Source: Platerodrilus igneus (lineage: Eukaryota; Arthropoda; Insecta; Coleoptera; Lycidae). From it: a stretch of 64,000 bases of DNA. The notes below the pieces were generated by a model. It worked only from the letters and a program-made list of their open reading frames with translations. It did no database searches and was not told the origin of the DNA. Of the stretch, positions 55,200 to 64,000 are shown piece after piece. The stretch lies in assembly GCA_036346225.1 (NCBI GenBank), contig JARFIW010000003.1, positions 5,305,501 through 5,369,500 of the forward strand, written 5' to 3'. The first letter of the stretch is position 1. The number at the start of each line of letters is the position of its first letter. A program made the translations under genes and the position numbers.

Positions 55200-55885
55200 A
55201 GTGCCCCTTTGAGCGGAAACCGTATGTCGTACAAAACAATTATAAGAACATAAATTGTGGGTAATTTTTCGTCGTTATTTTATTGTAAGATCGCCTTTTG
55301 TGTAAAGTTTACTTTGCAAATTATAAGTCAAAAGCAAAGAAATACTATGTTACGTTCCAATTTTGTTTTTAAAATTTCCCTGGTTAACTCAAATCCCTTT
55401 TGCTTTTAAAACAAAAATTTATTTAATAAATTAAATAGGCTATGCCTTGTTTTAGGTATCCGGTAATCTGTTAAATCTTTCAACATAATTAATAATAAAT
55501 ACGCTCTCTAATAATTCCTCAACTTAAATCTAGTTGCTTTGAAACTACAAGTTTATGCTGCAATTAAATAGTTTATATCCTGTTTTAGGTATATGTGAGC
55601 TTGTTATACATTACGACGGTGTATAATGTTTTTTTCTCTTGTTCCAATGTAAACACTGGTTGAAATGAGGTCGCGCACTATCCGAAAAACCGTGTTTTCC
55701 AGTTTTAATTGCACTTTGATAAACAAGGATTTGTAATTCGAATTCGTGTCATTTGAACCAATGTTGAATTTGATTCTGCAGCTTGTGTGATTGTGCAGCT
55801 TGTATTTTCTACATTATTCGTCACCGTATTTCTAAAGCAATGCACTTTTGTTTGTTTTTTGTTCGACAACTAGGAAGTGTCTTGC
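55200..55885 (+). repeat. 3' LTR of the Gag-only element (3'-truncated)
   Basis: Matches 52161-52843 from AGTGCCCCTTTGAGCGGAAA to GTGTCTTGCG. From there on the two differ. Confidence 0.75.
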
Positions 55886-55889
55886 GTGT

Positions 55890-56280
55890 ATTGGTGAGTT
55901 TCTCCGCGCGTACCCATTCTAATCAGATTCTCTTTTTAGCTTTTTTTAGCTGGAGGCCAAATGGGTTTTTTCTTTGTGTAGGCCTACCTGTTCGTTGCCG
56001 TGGACCAACTACTTTTGTCTGTAGATCGCTGCTGTAGTTACAATGGCAAAGTGAATGGATCCTAAATACCGCGGCGTGTCTGTGTTGACTCATCCCCGAC
56101 GGCTTGCAAGCTAAGTATCTGAACACCTACAGGTATGCAACTCGTTTTCTTTTGTGTGTGGCATATTCCGTATCAGCGTTTGGTGTAGTTACGTGACAAG
56201 AAACGTGACATTGTAGAACTATTGTTTGCTGCTGCTAATCGATATTATCGCTCTACAGGTGTAATGTATCGTTGTTAAAA
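55890..56280. other. No gene recognised
   Basis: About 400 bases after the cut LTR. Slightly richer in GC than the surroundings. No motif or repeat that I can support. Confidence 0.5.
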
Positions 56281-56284
56281 AGTT

Positions 56285-56520
56285 GGACAGACACTCGTTT
56301 ATTCTTTTATACTGATTGCTTTATTTTTCAAACGGTACTACGTACAATTTAAAAGATGTCTGACAAAAGCTCCCACACGTTAATTCTTTCCTACTAATTA
56401 GTTATTTTACAAAAAGTATTAGGTGAAATTTTAAAAACGCTTGACAAAAGTTCTCACTGGTTTTTTTACTACTGATTAATTTTATTTTGTGTAAAATACT
56501 TCGTATCTAAAATACTAAAA
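56285..56520. repeat. Tandem repeat, unit about 90 bp, about 2.5 copies
   Basis: TCTGACAAAAGCTCCCAC and CTTGACAAAAGTTCTCAC recur about 90 bases apart, each followed by a TACTAATTAGTTATTTTAC or TACTGATTAATTTTATTTTG segment. A third diverged copy with TGGACAGACACTCG comes first. 56520-57085 shows nothing further. Confidence 0.65.
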
Positions 56521-57089
56521 TGATCATATCACCTAATTGTTTGCTTGGTAATAATAACGTTTAATTTATTGCTTTTGCTTGTTTGTGCAGAATCCTTTAT
56601 TTATTTTTATTTGTTAATAGATAATCGTGGACGACGTGCTTAATTTTTTTGTTTTTTTTTGGTATTTAGGTGAATCCTCCCACTCTCCGCATTTGATAGT
56701 TAGCCTGGTATTTACTTTTTCCGGCTATGTCTAGGTACGTAGCAACTGTGATTTCTAGTGCTTTTTTGATGATTTCTCATATTTGCCGAGAAAAATTTAT
56801 TAGACAACTTCATATTCGTGTTCATCACCCCAAAAAACATAAAGTAAGCCATTAAAAATAATTACAGCAGAACATCCACTTCAAGCCTTTTTTGAATACC
56901 ATTTTTTTGGGCTATGTTGGGAATTGAAAAACCTCAGCACTTTTATGCAAATCTTTTGAATTGAATCAGCATTCTGTAATATAGATGAAACATGCGTTTC
57001 GTAATTGACGTTAAATAAATTACATGTAGAATCATTTATATCTTAAAGTAGTGTTGCAGGCACTCCATTTACGCAAAATTATATTTGCG

Positions 57090-57950
57090 TCTTATAAGGC
57101 AACAAGATAAGTCAGTATAAAGTAGTTCCAGATAGTTTTCGCTGAATTAAATGTTCCCAATAGATATAAATATAAATCTCTATATTGTCTACTGAGATAA
57201 CCAACATCAACGATTGGTAGGATAAATTCGTCTTTTAGAAAGTTGTAATGTGAGACAGCATTTAAAGCATATTGAAACGTATTATGTAACTGAAAGCAAA
57301 GAATTTCTTCTCGAAGCAAGAGCTTTGAATTTATTGAAAGTGGGCTTTTTCTAGAACTTTTGTAATAAGAACTTTTCTTTCTAAACTCCGATGCATATTT
57401 AAGAAACTAAGAACCTAAATTAGGTTGCTCTAGATGAACGAAGGGATGGAATTTCAAACTTCCAACCATACTTTAAGTATACGCTATCGTATATTCAAAA
57501 ACTTGTCAATTAAATTTAATTTGATTGCATCACATGGCGCAATAATTTTAATTTGGGCTTGATGTTATCGCAGAGAAATTAGTATATATTTTCTTGATTT
57601 TATTGATACCTTCTTTCCTTATTTGGTGCAAAGGTTTCACAAAACTTTCGAACACGCTTCGCATATAAATTGTGAACAATGTATAAGTAAGAAACGATAA
57701 AAAATGGTGGTAATAAAGTTGAAATAAAATTCTGTTCTGCTGAATCATATACAACGATATCTTGGTTAGTCTCAATGCATTTCTGTTCGCTGTGGTTGTT
57801 TTACGCATATAGAATTTAAAATAGACTATTGTGAAATTTTCCAGAAGATATCCTGTTATATCAGTATTCATAAATATAAATACTCCGGAAAATTTGTAAA
57901 TTGTACGCTTCCGTGACCATACTATCAGAAAATATCACCTCCTGTTACAT
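57090..57950 (-). repeat. Dispersed repeat D, copy 3 (longest, with open frames)
   Basis: On the - strand two frames, 57548-57871 (107 codons) and 57092-57319 (75 codons), hold hydrophobic stretches (QLYYHHFLSFLTYTLFTIYM; EILCFQLHNTFQYALNAVSH). Similar peptides can be read from copies 1 and 2. This may be a decayed membrane-protein gene family, or a transposable element. I do not recognise it and do not name a function. Confidence 0.5.
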
Positions 57951-57954
57951 AAAT

Positions 57955-58720
57955 ATGCAAATATACCACTCGATTTGAACCAAAACGAGAAACGAAGAAT
58001 AATTTAGTTTGCTAAGGTATAAATTGTCTATTAGGGTAACTACTAACTTGTCTTTTGTGTACCAACTTTCAAACTCACGAAGTGTCTGTTTGTATCCTTA
58101 AACCCGAGGGAACGCATTGTTCAGAGATAATACCACTAACTCCTGCCTAACTTTAGAATTTTGTTGTTCTTTTTGATTTAAAAAGGAAGTGTCTACTTGT
58201 TAGTTAGGTTTTAGTACGTGACTAGACTAAATTTTTGTTCAGATGAAACTCAAAACTTCAACTTGTTTAACAGAGAAGTCATTCCATTTACCGATGAATA
58301 TCTTAAATTTTACATTGAGTCACAGTTCCTGCTGGCTTTATATACATAGTACTTGTCACAAGATTGCTTTGGAGAGAACTTTTACCGAAATAAACGTGTC
58401 ATTGTAATCTACAGCTGTTTATATTTAAATAGACATAGGTAGAAGAAAAGTCTAAAACTGCTGCAACTTGATCAAAAGTATATAAATACGCTTTTTAAAG
58501 TTTGTTTAATTAATTCTTAACACATTCACTGCCGGTTTTTTGACTTGAAGTCAGTTAATTTTACGGAAATGGGACTACTTGTGTCTTTAGGAATGAAAAT
58601 TGAAATTTTGGAACTTGGGTTGACAATGCACACGGTGTGTTATTGGCACCCACAAAAAAATTTATACGCATAGAATAATCACGTACGAGCTGTGAGTAGA
58701 ATGTTGACAGGCGTTTCAGA
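57955..58720. other. No gene recognised
   Basis: About 770 bases. TTAACACATTCACTGCCGG at 58517 is reminiscent of piggyBac-like terminal regions, but no transposase or second end is present. A 60-codon - strand frame (58561-58743) has no family that I know. Confidence 0.4.
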
Positions 58721-58726
58721 ACAGGT

Positions 58727-59145
58727 TTGCTCATTGCATCCATATCTAACTTAGGTAAGAGTTTTCTTCAACTAATCATTTTAGCCTGATCTAAAATTTC
58801 CCCAGCAATCTAACCCTGTTTGAATTTTTAAAATCAGACTATCCCTTACAAAGTTACACCCTGTTAAAGCCACGTAACCCGAGTGTTTGCTCATTGCATT
58901 CATATCTAACCTAGGTAAGAGTTTTCTTCAACTAACCAATTTAGAATGATCCAGAATTTTCTGGACAATCTAAGCCTGTTTGAATTGTTTAAATCAAACC
59001 ACCCCGTGCCGAGTTACACCCCTAATTTTAGGAAGTTGTCCAAACCGTCTTAGGGCATGACACATAAGTTTGGTCTAAATTTTTCTCGGCAACCCAAATC
59101 TTTAGGAATTTTTAAATCAAAGCAATCCTCGGACGATTTGTACTC
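58727..59145. repeat. Tandem repeat, unit about 165 bp, 2 full copies and a partial one
   Basis: GTTTGCTCATTGCAT, CATATCTAACYTAGGTAAGA and GAGTTTTCTTCAACTAA recur at 58727 and 58892. Each is followed by GATCYARAATTTYC, CAATCTAACCCTGTTTGAAT (or AAGCC) and AGTTACACCC. A diverged partial copy ends near 59145. Confidence 0.8.
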
Positions 59146-59409
59146 TCATACATAATATCAACCTTATTAAAATTTGTATAAAAGTATTGCGCAGATACTA
59201 ATTCTAATACTTTTTCAAAATAAGATCAACTCTTGTAAGCACTAAAGATTCACAATTACTTGCATATTTTTCTCAATACCTTAAAATCAATTTAAACCTT
59301 TGAAGGAAAAATTTTAAAACGCATAGACAAGGTATAAAAAATTTATTAACTGTAACAATCACAATTGGTACGCGTTGTTAGTCAACCAACTTTTTGCAGA
59401 TTACTAAGA

Positions 59410-59530
59410 CAACAAGATATTGGTTGTCCAGCGAACACCACGCGGAGGTAACACGTACACTCTGTCCGCCAAGATAGAAAGGGGAAGGATATAGGAAGGA
59501 GGAAGAGTTGGGGAAAGAGCTTAAAAAATC
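59410..59530 (-). repeat. Dispersed repeat F, copy 2 (inverted relative to copy 1)
   Basis: CGAACACCACGCGGAGGTAA, CACGTACACTCTGTC, AAGATAGAAAGGGGAAGGAT and AGGAAGGAGG are the reverse complement of blocks at 45355-45455. 59535-60145 shows no gene. Confidence 0.65.
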
Positions 59531-60342
59531 TTAAGCGGTTAATTAGTGTTTACTGTAAGAAAACGGTGATTATAATTATTGTTTAAGTACCAACAAGCTC
59601 GAAATTTAAATCAAATTAAAGAACGCGTATTTCCATATATCAACTAGAATTGTAGGAAAGTACCTTTCACAATTAATAGTCAGACGTCATGGACAAAACA
59701 GTGCAAGGCTGAGGATCATACATCTCACTGTTATTAAATTAACCATTTATTAAAGAAATCCACATATAAGCTAATTCTAATTGTCTAATGACCTAGCTAT
59801 AATTACTAATTCGAGGTCAGTTTTGTAAATACTTTGGTAGGGAGTCTTTGTTTTTCTAATAGTAGTAATGTTTAATTGTATTTACCGGAATTAAAAATTG
59901 CCGCCGGCCTTACTACTCATTTGAAAATATTCCCGTACAACTTTTCATTGATACTATTAATCGCATATTAGGTGACGCTAAAAGGAATGCAATTATCGAC
60001 TACACCACTTTAAACCTAAGAATAAAAAACAAGATAGTTTAATACGTGTATTAATATTTTTTGTTGATGTTGGCGATACAAATAAGTAAAACAAACTTTA
60101 TCAAAAGATATTATGTTTTTAATAAAATATATACATGTATTGATAACATCTATATACCACTGTGATAACCAGAGTCTGGTGAATCTGGGATAACCAAATC
60201 ACTAAACATTTGCGCAAGCAATTGCCTTGCAGTCGCATCTTCTAAGTACTGATTGGGGTAACATTTAACATTTTCCAACACGTCAACTAATTCAAATTGT
60301 TGCAATCATTAAACAGAAAAATACTCGCACGGTTCTCTTTCT

Positions 60343-61014
60343 CTAATAACGTTTGAACCCTTTCTTTGTCCGTCGTATTTCCACATACATTTTTTTATCA
60401 CCTATAAATTTATCGTAAAATTCTGGAAAGTTTCTACACCTCAACTCCTCCATTTTATAACAGATTAATTTTTGCAAGTTTAATAGCTTGATGCACTCGT
60501 ACTCAGGTAGCACAATAACATTCCGATCTTTCGTAATTTCCAGATTATTTAAATTTTTTTCTTGGAATTTATTCGCCAACCATACACTTCTATTAGATGT
60601 TTCGGCAATCAGTTTCAATCTGAATTCACGATCCAGTTGTAATTCTAAAACATCTTCGCCAAAAAAACAATTCAATCTTACGTGTGCTGCTTCTTGAGTA
60701 AATTGTATGATTCTAAATTTCAATTGAAAATTACAGCACTTTCTCCATTTAAAGTAGTCCATTTTTATAGCATAATTTTGGCACATTTTACTATTGCAGA
60801 TAACTTGTACGACTGGTCGCAGACCACCGTATAAATCAAAACCAACTTCTACGTTATGGTGATGAAAATTTGATGTAAATTTACTTAGCGCATAGGTGGT
60901 CTTACCTACCAGTTTGTCGATACCTAATGGCACTCTTAAATCACTTGTAACGTCAACACCAGAAAAATCTATCTTTAACTTGTAATTTTGATCAACTCGA
61001 CGACACCTTGACAA
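60343..61014 (-). CDS. Unrecognised 223-codon open frame
   Basis: This is the longest uninterrupted frame in the right half, with no internal stop, in a region where nearly everything else is broken. It starts after a TAG with no ATG. The first codon after the stop is TTG, so the piece is either an exon (the TAG could be the end of a CATTAG splice acceptor preceded by CCATCTTTC) or 5'-truncated. Readable blocks are LKIDFSGVDVTSDLRVPLGI, KLVGKTTYALSKFTSNFHHH, NVEVGFDLYGGLRPVVQVIC and, near the end, NVIVLPEYECIKLLNLQKLI. There are no transmembrane segments and no signal peptide. In the next frame, after two stops, 60150-60306 reads on as protein-like sequence ending SDLVIPDSPDSGYHSGI, possibly the true C-terminus. 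Family and function are unknown to me. Confidence 0.5.
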   Translation of the reverse strand: MSRCRRVDQNYKLKIDFSGVDVTSDLRVPLGIDKLVGKTTYALSKFTSNFHHHNVEVGFDLYGGLRPVVQVICNSKMCQNYAIKMDYFKWRKCCNFQLKFRIIQFTQEAAHVRLNCFFGEDVLELQLDREFRLKLIAETSNRSVWLANKFQEKNLNNLEITKDRNVIVLPEYECIKLLNLQKLICYKMEELRCRNFPEFYDKFIGDKKMYVEIRRTKKGFKRY

Positions 61015-61019
61015 CTAAT

Positions 61020-62600
61020 GTTCTGAAAGATGGCTCCCTGGTCTTTTATGCTGACGACCGAGCGTGCGCAGCTCCTTATTATGTTGATTGGCATTATATG
61101 CAAGTCTTGGCTGGAAAAGTGACGCTTATAATTGTTTCATAGTGGGTTTTACCTGTTTGTATTTAACCACCAACACCATTTTAAATTTCTTATAAAAATT
61201 ACTCTTATCGGTATTTTTAATATAACTCCGTCGTGTAAGATATCAATTATTATTGTGTTTTCCTCAGGTTGTCAAATCGTTCGGATCTTTTTCAAATCGA
61301 ACGCCCCTTACTGATTTACAGAGCAAACTTTTGTAAACCATATTCTTCTTTATTCTATTTCAAAACAGTATTGCTATGTCTTTTGAGATAAACCCATCGT
61401 GAAACCTATCAAATTAGTATAGAATTTCTTGGGGATCGAAGTCAGTTATCACGTCTTTTCAAATTAGCTCCAACAAAGACCCGCATAGTGTTTTAATATT
61501 TAAAAACCTAACAGAAAAACACCTCTGCATTTTTATTTAAATTTAACTGGATAATACACCAATTTTAAAAAAATATGTACGAGCCATTTCATCCTACAGT
61601 ACTTATGGGTAGTTTCTTATACAGTTAGTTATATTCTAAGTGGACTGCTTCTTCTCGGCAGTCTACAAGGGTAGCAACTTCTATATTTTAACAAAACAAA
61701 ATAATTAACCGCACAACATATAAAAATGCTTAGAAATTGATATAAAAAGTGCCGATTACATTTTAGGTGTGTATTATTGATTATTTTGCACTAAGTCCTC
61801 GAGTTCGGACTTAACTCGGATCGATTCAAGGTTCATGAAATTTCGAGCCAAGCCGTAGAAAAATTTTTCGTACCAAGCTTCATTCTAATCGAGCTAAATC
61901 GAAAATAACGGTTGTAGCACGAGGCACTACCTTCCTCCTCCACCTCTACATCCCGTATTATTGTTAAATATACAAATTCTATTTTAATTTAAAGATCAAC
62001 TTAAGAGTGCATTTAAATACGAAAAAATTTCAAGATGATCAAGAAACATTCTACAGATTCTATTTTAATTTAGAGATAAATTTAAAAGCAACTAACCTCC
62101 GAATTTTATATAGACTGACCCCAGTATATTTTTATTAAGACGCTCCACTAAGTTGTATAATTTTTAAAAGGTGCGCTCTAGACGTCTGCATGGGTTAACA
62201 GACGCTGTTAGACTGAACAATTTGAGGTTTAATTTTCTTTTAATTACTCCACCTTTTTCTTCGTCGTTTTAATTGCGGCAATCATTTTCTGTCAATACTT
62301 CACAGACACCATTTTTGATTACGTCACAACTGTCAGTATTAACACAACTTAACATAGGCTATCCTAAGTACTTGTCAAACACCTAGAATCACTGTCTTCT
62401 TCCTCTACTATCTCCAAATAATTTACAGGTAAATAGTTATAACTAAAAGCCGGAAGCGCATACTTTATCAATTGTCCCTTTCTTCGGTTTTTTGAACTAC
62501 TTACCTTGCAAGCCAGTCAACTTTTTTGTATTGCTGTTCCCCCAATCTACGTATTATAAGATGTTATTATACATTAAGCAACAGCTACTTTATAGCTTGT
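61020..62600. other. No gene recognised
   Basis: About 1.6 kb between two coding-like regions of the - strand. It has short frames only (for example 61132-61314) and no repeat that I can support. Confidence 0.5.
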
Positions 62601-62613
62601 CCGACAGATTTCT

Positions 62614-63360
62614 TCATAATTTGGCAAGTGGTGCCGAGTACATTGGTGCCTTGAGGAAGCATAACTTACATTCTCCCAATAAGCATAAACAGCCTTTTAA
62701 GGAATTATATATCTGGTCCGCACTAACATAATTTCCAGTTGTGCAATTGTACATTTTCGCTTTTAATCGAGTAATACCATGTTCTCTAGCCAAAGTGGAC
62801 GCAAATGTTTGCCTCAAACGTACATCTGGACAACGTAGAAAATCTAGTATATAATGCCCAAGTTGTTTATTCACTGCGACTTGTTATTTGACAAACACAT
62901 TTATTGTATATTTTATTTCTTGCATTAGCTGTTAGTCATTCTAAGAAATCGATTCCTGCAGTTTGATGTATGTCAACTATAATATTGTAGCTCTCTTCAT
63001 ATTCGCCCTTGTAGCAAAAATTATGATTTGTAGTTGAATAATTGCACATCTCCGTCTTGCTAAATCTGCCAGCATAGTCTTATGTTATATCCATGTCAAA
63101 AATATTGTACTCGCTTATTTGAGCTCGTCTAATATATCTGGCAGTTCTTCCAATAAAGTTTCCAACTTAACATCTGCTAGTTCCACTTAGTACGACACGC
63201 ATATCGGATTGTTATATTTTCATTAATTTTTCGAGACCTTCTTTCGTAATAACATATTTTACTCCTCGCGCTATTTTGTGTTCGCTTTGTAATAGGAATA
63301 GAGGTGTAGCTTTTACTACATGCCTAGAAGATACAAATTTTGAGATCTTCCAGCGTAGGC
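62614..63360 (-). pseudogene. Degraded coding sequence of unknown family
   Basis: On the - strand protein-like blocks follow one another with stops between them: KISKFVSSRHVVKATPLFLL and KYVITKEGLEKLMKI near 63230-63350; VVLSGTSRC then VGNFIGRTARYIRRAQISEY near 63110-63200; SKTEMCNYSTTNHNFCYKGE near 63010-63060; then a frame of 86 codons (62614-62874) with TFASTLAREHGITRLKAKMY. The 63110-63200 and 63010-63060 blocks lie in one frame with two stops, which is more order than expected by chance. It lies upstream of the 223-codon frame on the same strand and could belong to the same element. Confidence 0.4.
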
Positions 63361-63668
63361 AACCATTAAAAAAGTTACATATTTCTTAACAAAAAAGTTT
63401 AATATTATTTTTTAATTTGTTGGTGCAATCCACAATGTCGCCCATTTTAACTAAGACTATACAGGCAGATTATAAAAGAACTCCTTGATTTAAAAAAATA
63501 ATAATTAAAAAACGAAACCAGTAATAAACTTTCGGGTTTGGAACTTGAGTTCAGTATATTGTTAAGATTGTTTTGCTAATACTCGATCGCAGTGCGTGGC
63601 CTCGGAGCGAGCGTGGTGGGAGAAGAGTGCTACTGCTTCCGCCGGCCAGCAGTCGCCACTCACCAGTC

Positions 63669-64000
63669 ATGGCTACGCCACAGCAGAAAGCTCAGTGTGT
63701 GATTTGTTTTATTCAATCGAACTCTGTGATTACAGTTCAGCGTAATTATCGACGTGAATATGGCGGTGATGCACCTACTATCAAAACTATTCTGCAGTGG
63801 TATAATCACTTTTGGGAAACAGGTAGTGTCTTAAAAATTTAACTACCGGATATGCTTTCAGTCTCTGAACAGAATGCGGAACGGATCCGTACATCTTGTA
63901 TTCGTAGCCCAAGAAAGTCATTGGCAAGGCGAACTTTGGAGTTGGGAATACCTAAGTCTACCGTGTACAAAGTGATGCGAAAGAAGCTTAGATTACGTGG
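63669..64000 (+). pseudogene. 5' half of a DUF4817/mariner-like transposase, one in-frame stop, cut by window end
   Basis: The ATG at 63669 starts MATPQQKAQCVICFIQSNSV and goes on with ITVQRNYRREYGGDAPTIKT, then ILQWYNHFWETGSVLK. This is the first helix-turn-helix of DUF4817-type transposases, which bind the element ends. A TAA at 63840-63842 interrupts it. The same frame then continues as SVSEQNAERIRTSCIRSPRK, SLARRTLELGIPKSTVYKVM and a final basic run, the second helix-turn-helix, up to the window edge. A GC-rich leader (63585-63660) precedes the ATG. The catalytic part lies outside. It is clearly younger than the copy at 19.2 kb. Confidence 0.85.

Larger units (their letters stand above)
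52161..55885 (+). mobile_element. Gag-only LTR element (non-autonomous, Ty3/gypsy-like)
   Basis: Direct repeats at 52161-52843 and 55200-55885 are LTR material. A primer-binding site at 53194 starts TGGCGCCCAA. A gag frame follows at 53475-54833, and then only about 370 bases precede the right LTR. Protease, RT and integrase are missing with no trace, so the element would depend on another gypsy element. The right LTR seems cut at about 55885, where similarity with the left LTR ends. Confidence 0.75.

Noticed and set aside
54949..55264. Several overlapping open frames on both strands (55022-55239, 55040-55264)
   Set aside because: They lie in the untranslated 3' part and LTR of the Gag-only element. 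No domain, and mutual overlap suggests chance.
58517..58560. piggyBac-like terminal sequence
   Set aside because: Only a loose resemblance in one short segment. No TTAA-flanked partner end and no transposase.

Overview
The window looks like a transposon-dense, AT-rich stretch of an arthropod nuclear genome, most likely an insect. The reasons are the element types present: a LINE whose ORF1 joins a PHD finger to a baculovirus FP-like domain, Ty3/gypsy and BEL/Pao LTR elements, an errantivirus-type env remnant, transposases of the DUF4817 type, and a relic family B DNA polymerase of the protein-primed type common in insect genomes. No intact host gene, tRNA gene, rRNA gene or CRISPR array is visible. 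Almost every coding region is frameshifted, truncated or interrupted. The exceptions are one LINE ORF1 (309 codons) and one unrecognised 223-codon frame near the right end.

Layout. 1-17.05 kb: three copies of one LINE family lie head to tail on the + strand, each ending in a short-repeat tail followed by an (ATT)n tract. Copy 1 (ORF1 end and broken ORF2) is split by a nearly complete 10.2-kb Ty3/gypsy element on the - strand (3330-13559) whose two 1.9-kb LTRs are almost identical. Copy 2 keeps ORF1 but has lost its reverse transcriptase. Copy 3 is a short 3' end. 17.08-19.0 kb: a different, 5'-truncated LINE on the - strand. 19.17-20.09 kb: a decayed transposase.

20.1-40.2 kb: mostly non-coding. 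It holds two copies of a tRNA-headed SINE (23.6 and 26.0 kb), two copies of a dispersed repeat with possible coding ancestry (27.4 and 38.5 kb), a 1.7-kb unit repeated in tandem (28.0-31.5 kb) and, inserted in the TA tract at its end, the env and LTR end of a gypsy-type element.

40.2-48.3 kb: most of a broken family B DNA polymerase (- strand), a BEL/Pao gag-protease fragment (+ strand), a GC-rich island, several repeats, and a zinc-finger fragment that resembles the N-terminal part of the same polymerase family but lies on the + strand. 49.0-51.8 kb: a decayed copy of a multicopy protein with FEN/XPG-like motifs. 52.16-55.9 kb: an LTR element that encodes only Gag. 56-64 kb: tandem and dispersed repeats, the unrecognised 223-codon frame and degraded frames upstream of it on the same strand, and at the window edge the 5' half of a second transposase with one in-frame stop.

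The genes do not form a pathway. They are layers of successive insertions, and the order can be read from the nesting. The gypsy element is younger than the LINE it splits, and the errantivirus came after the TA-flanked tandem repeat. The BEL and polymerase relics abut at about 42.5 kb, with the BEL element probably inserted into the polymerase.
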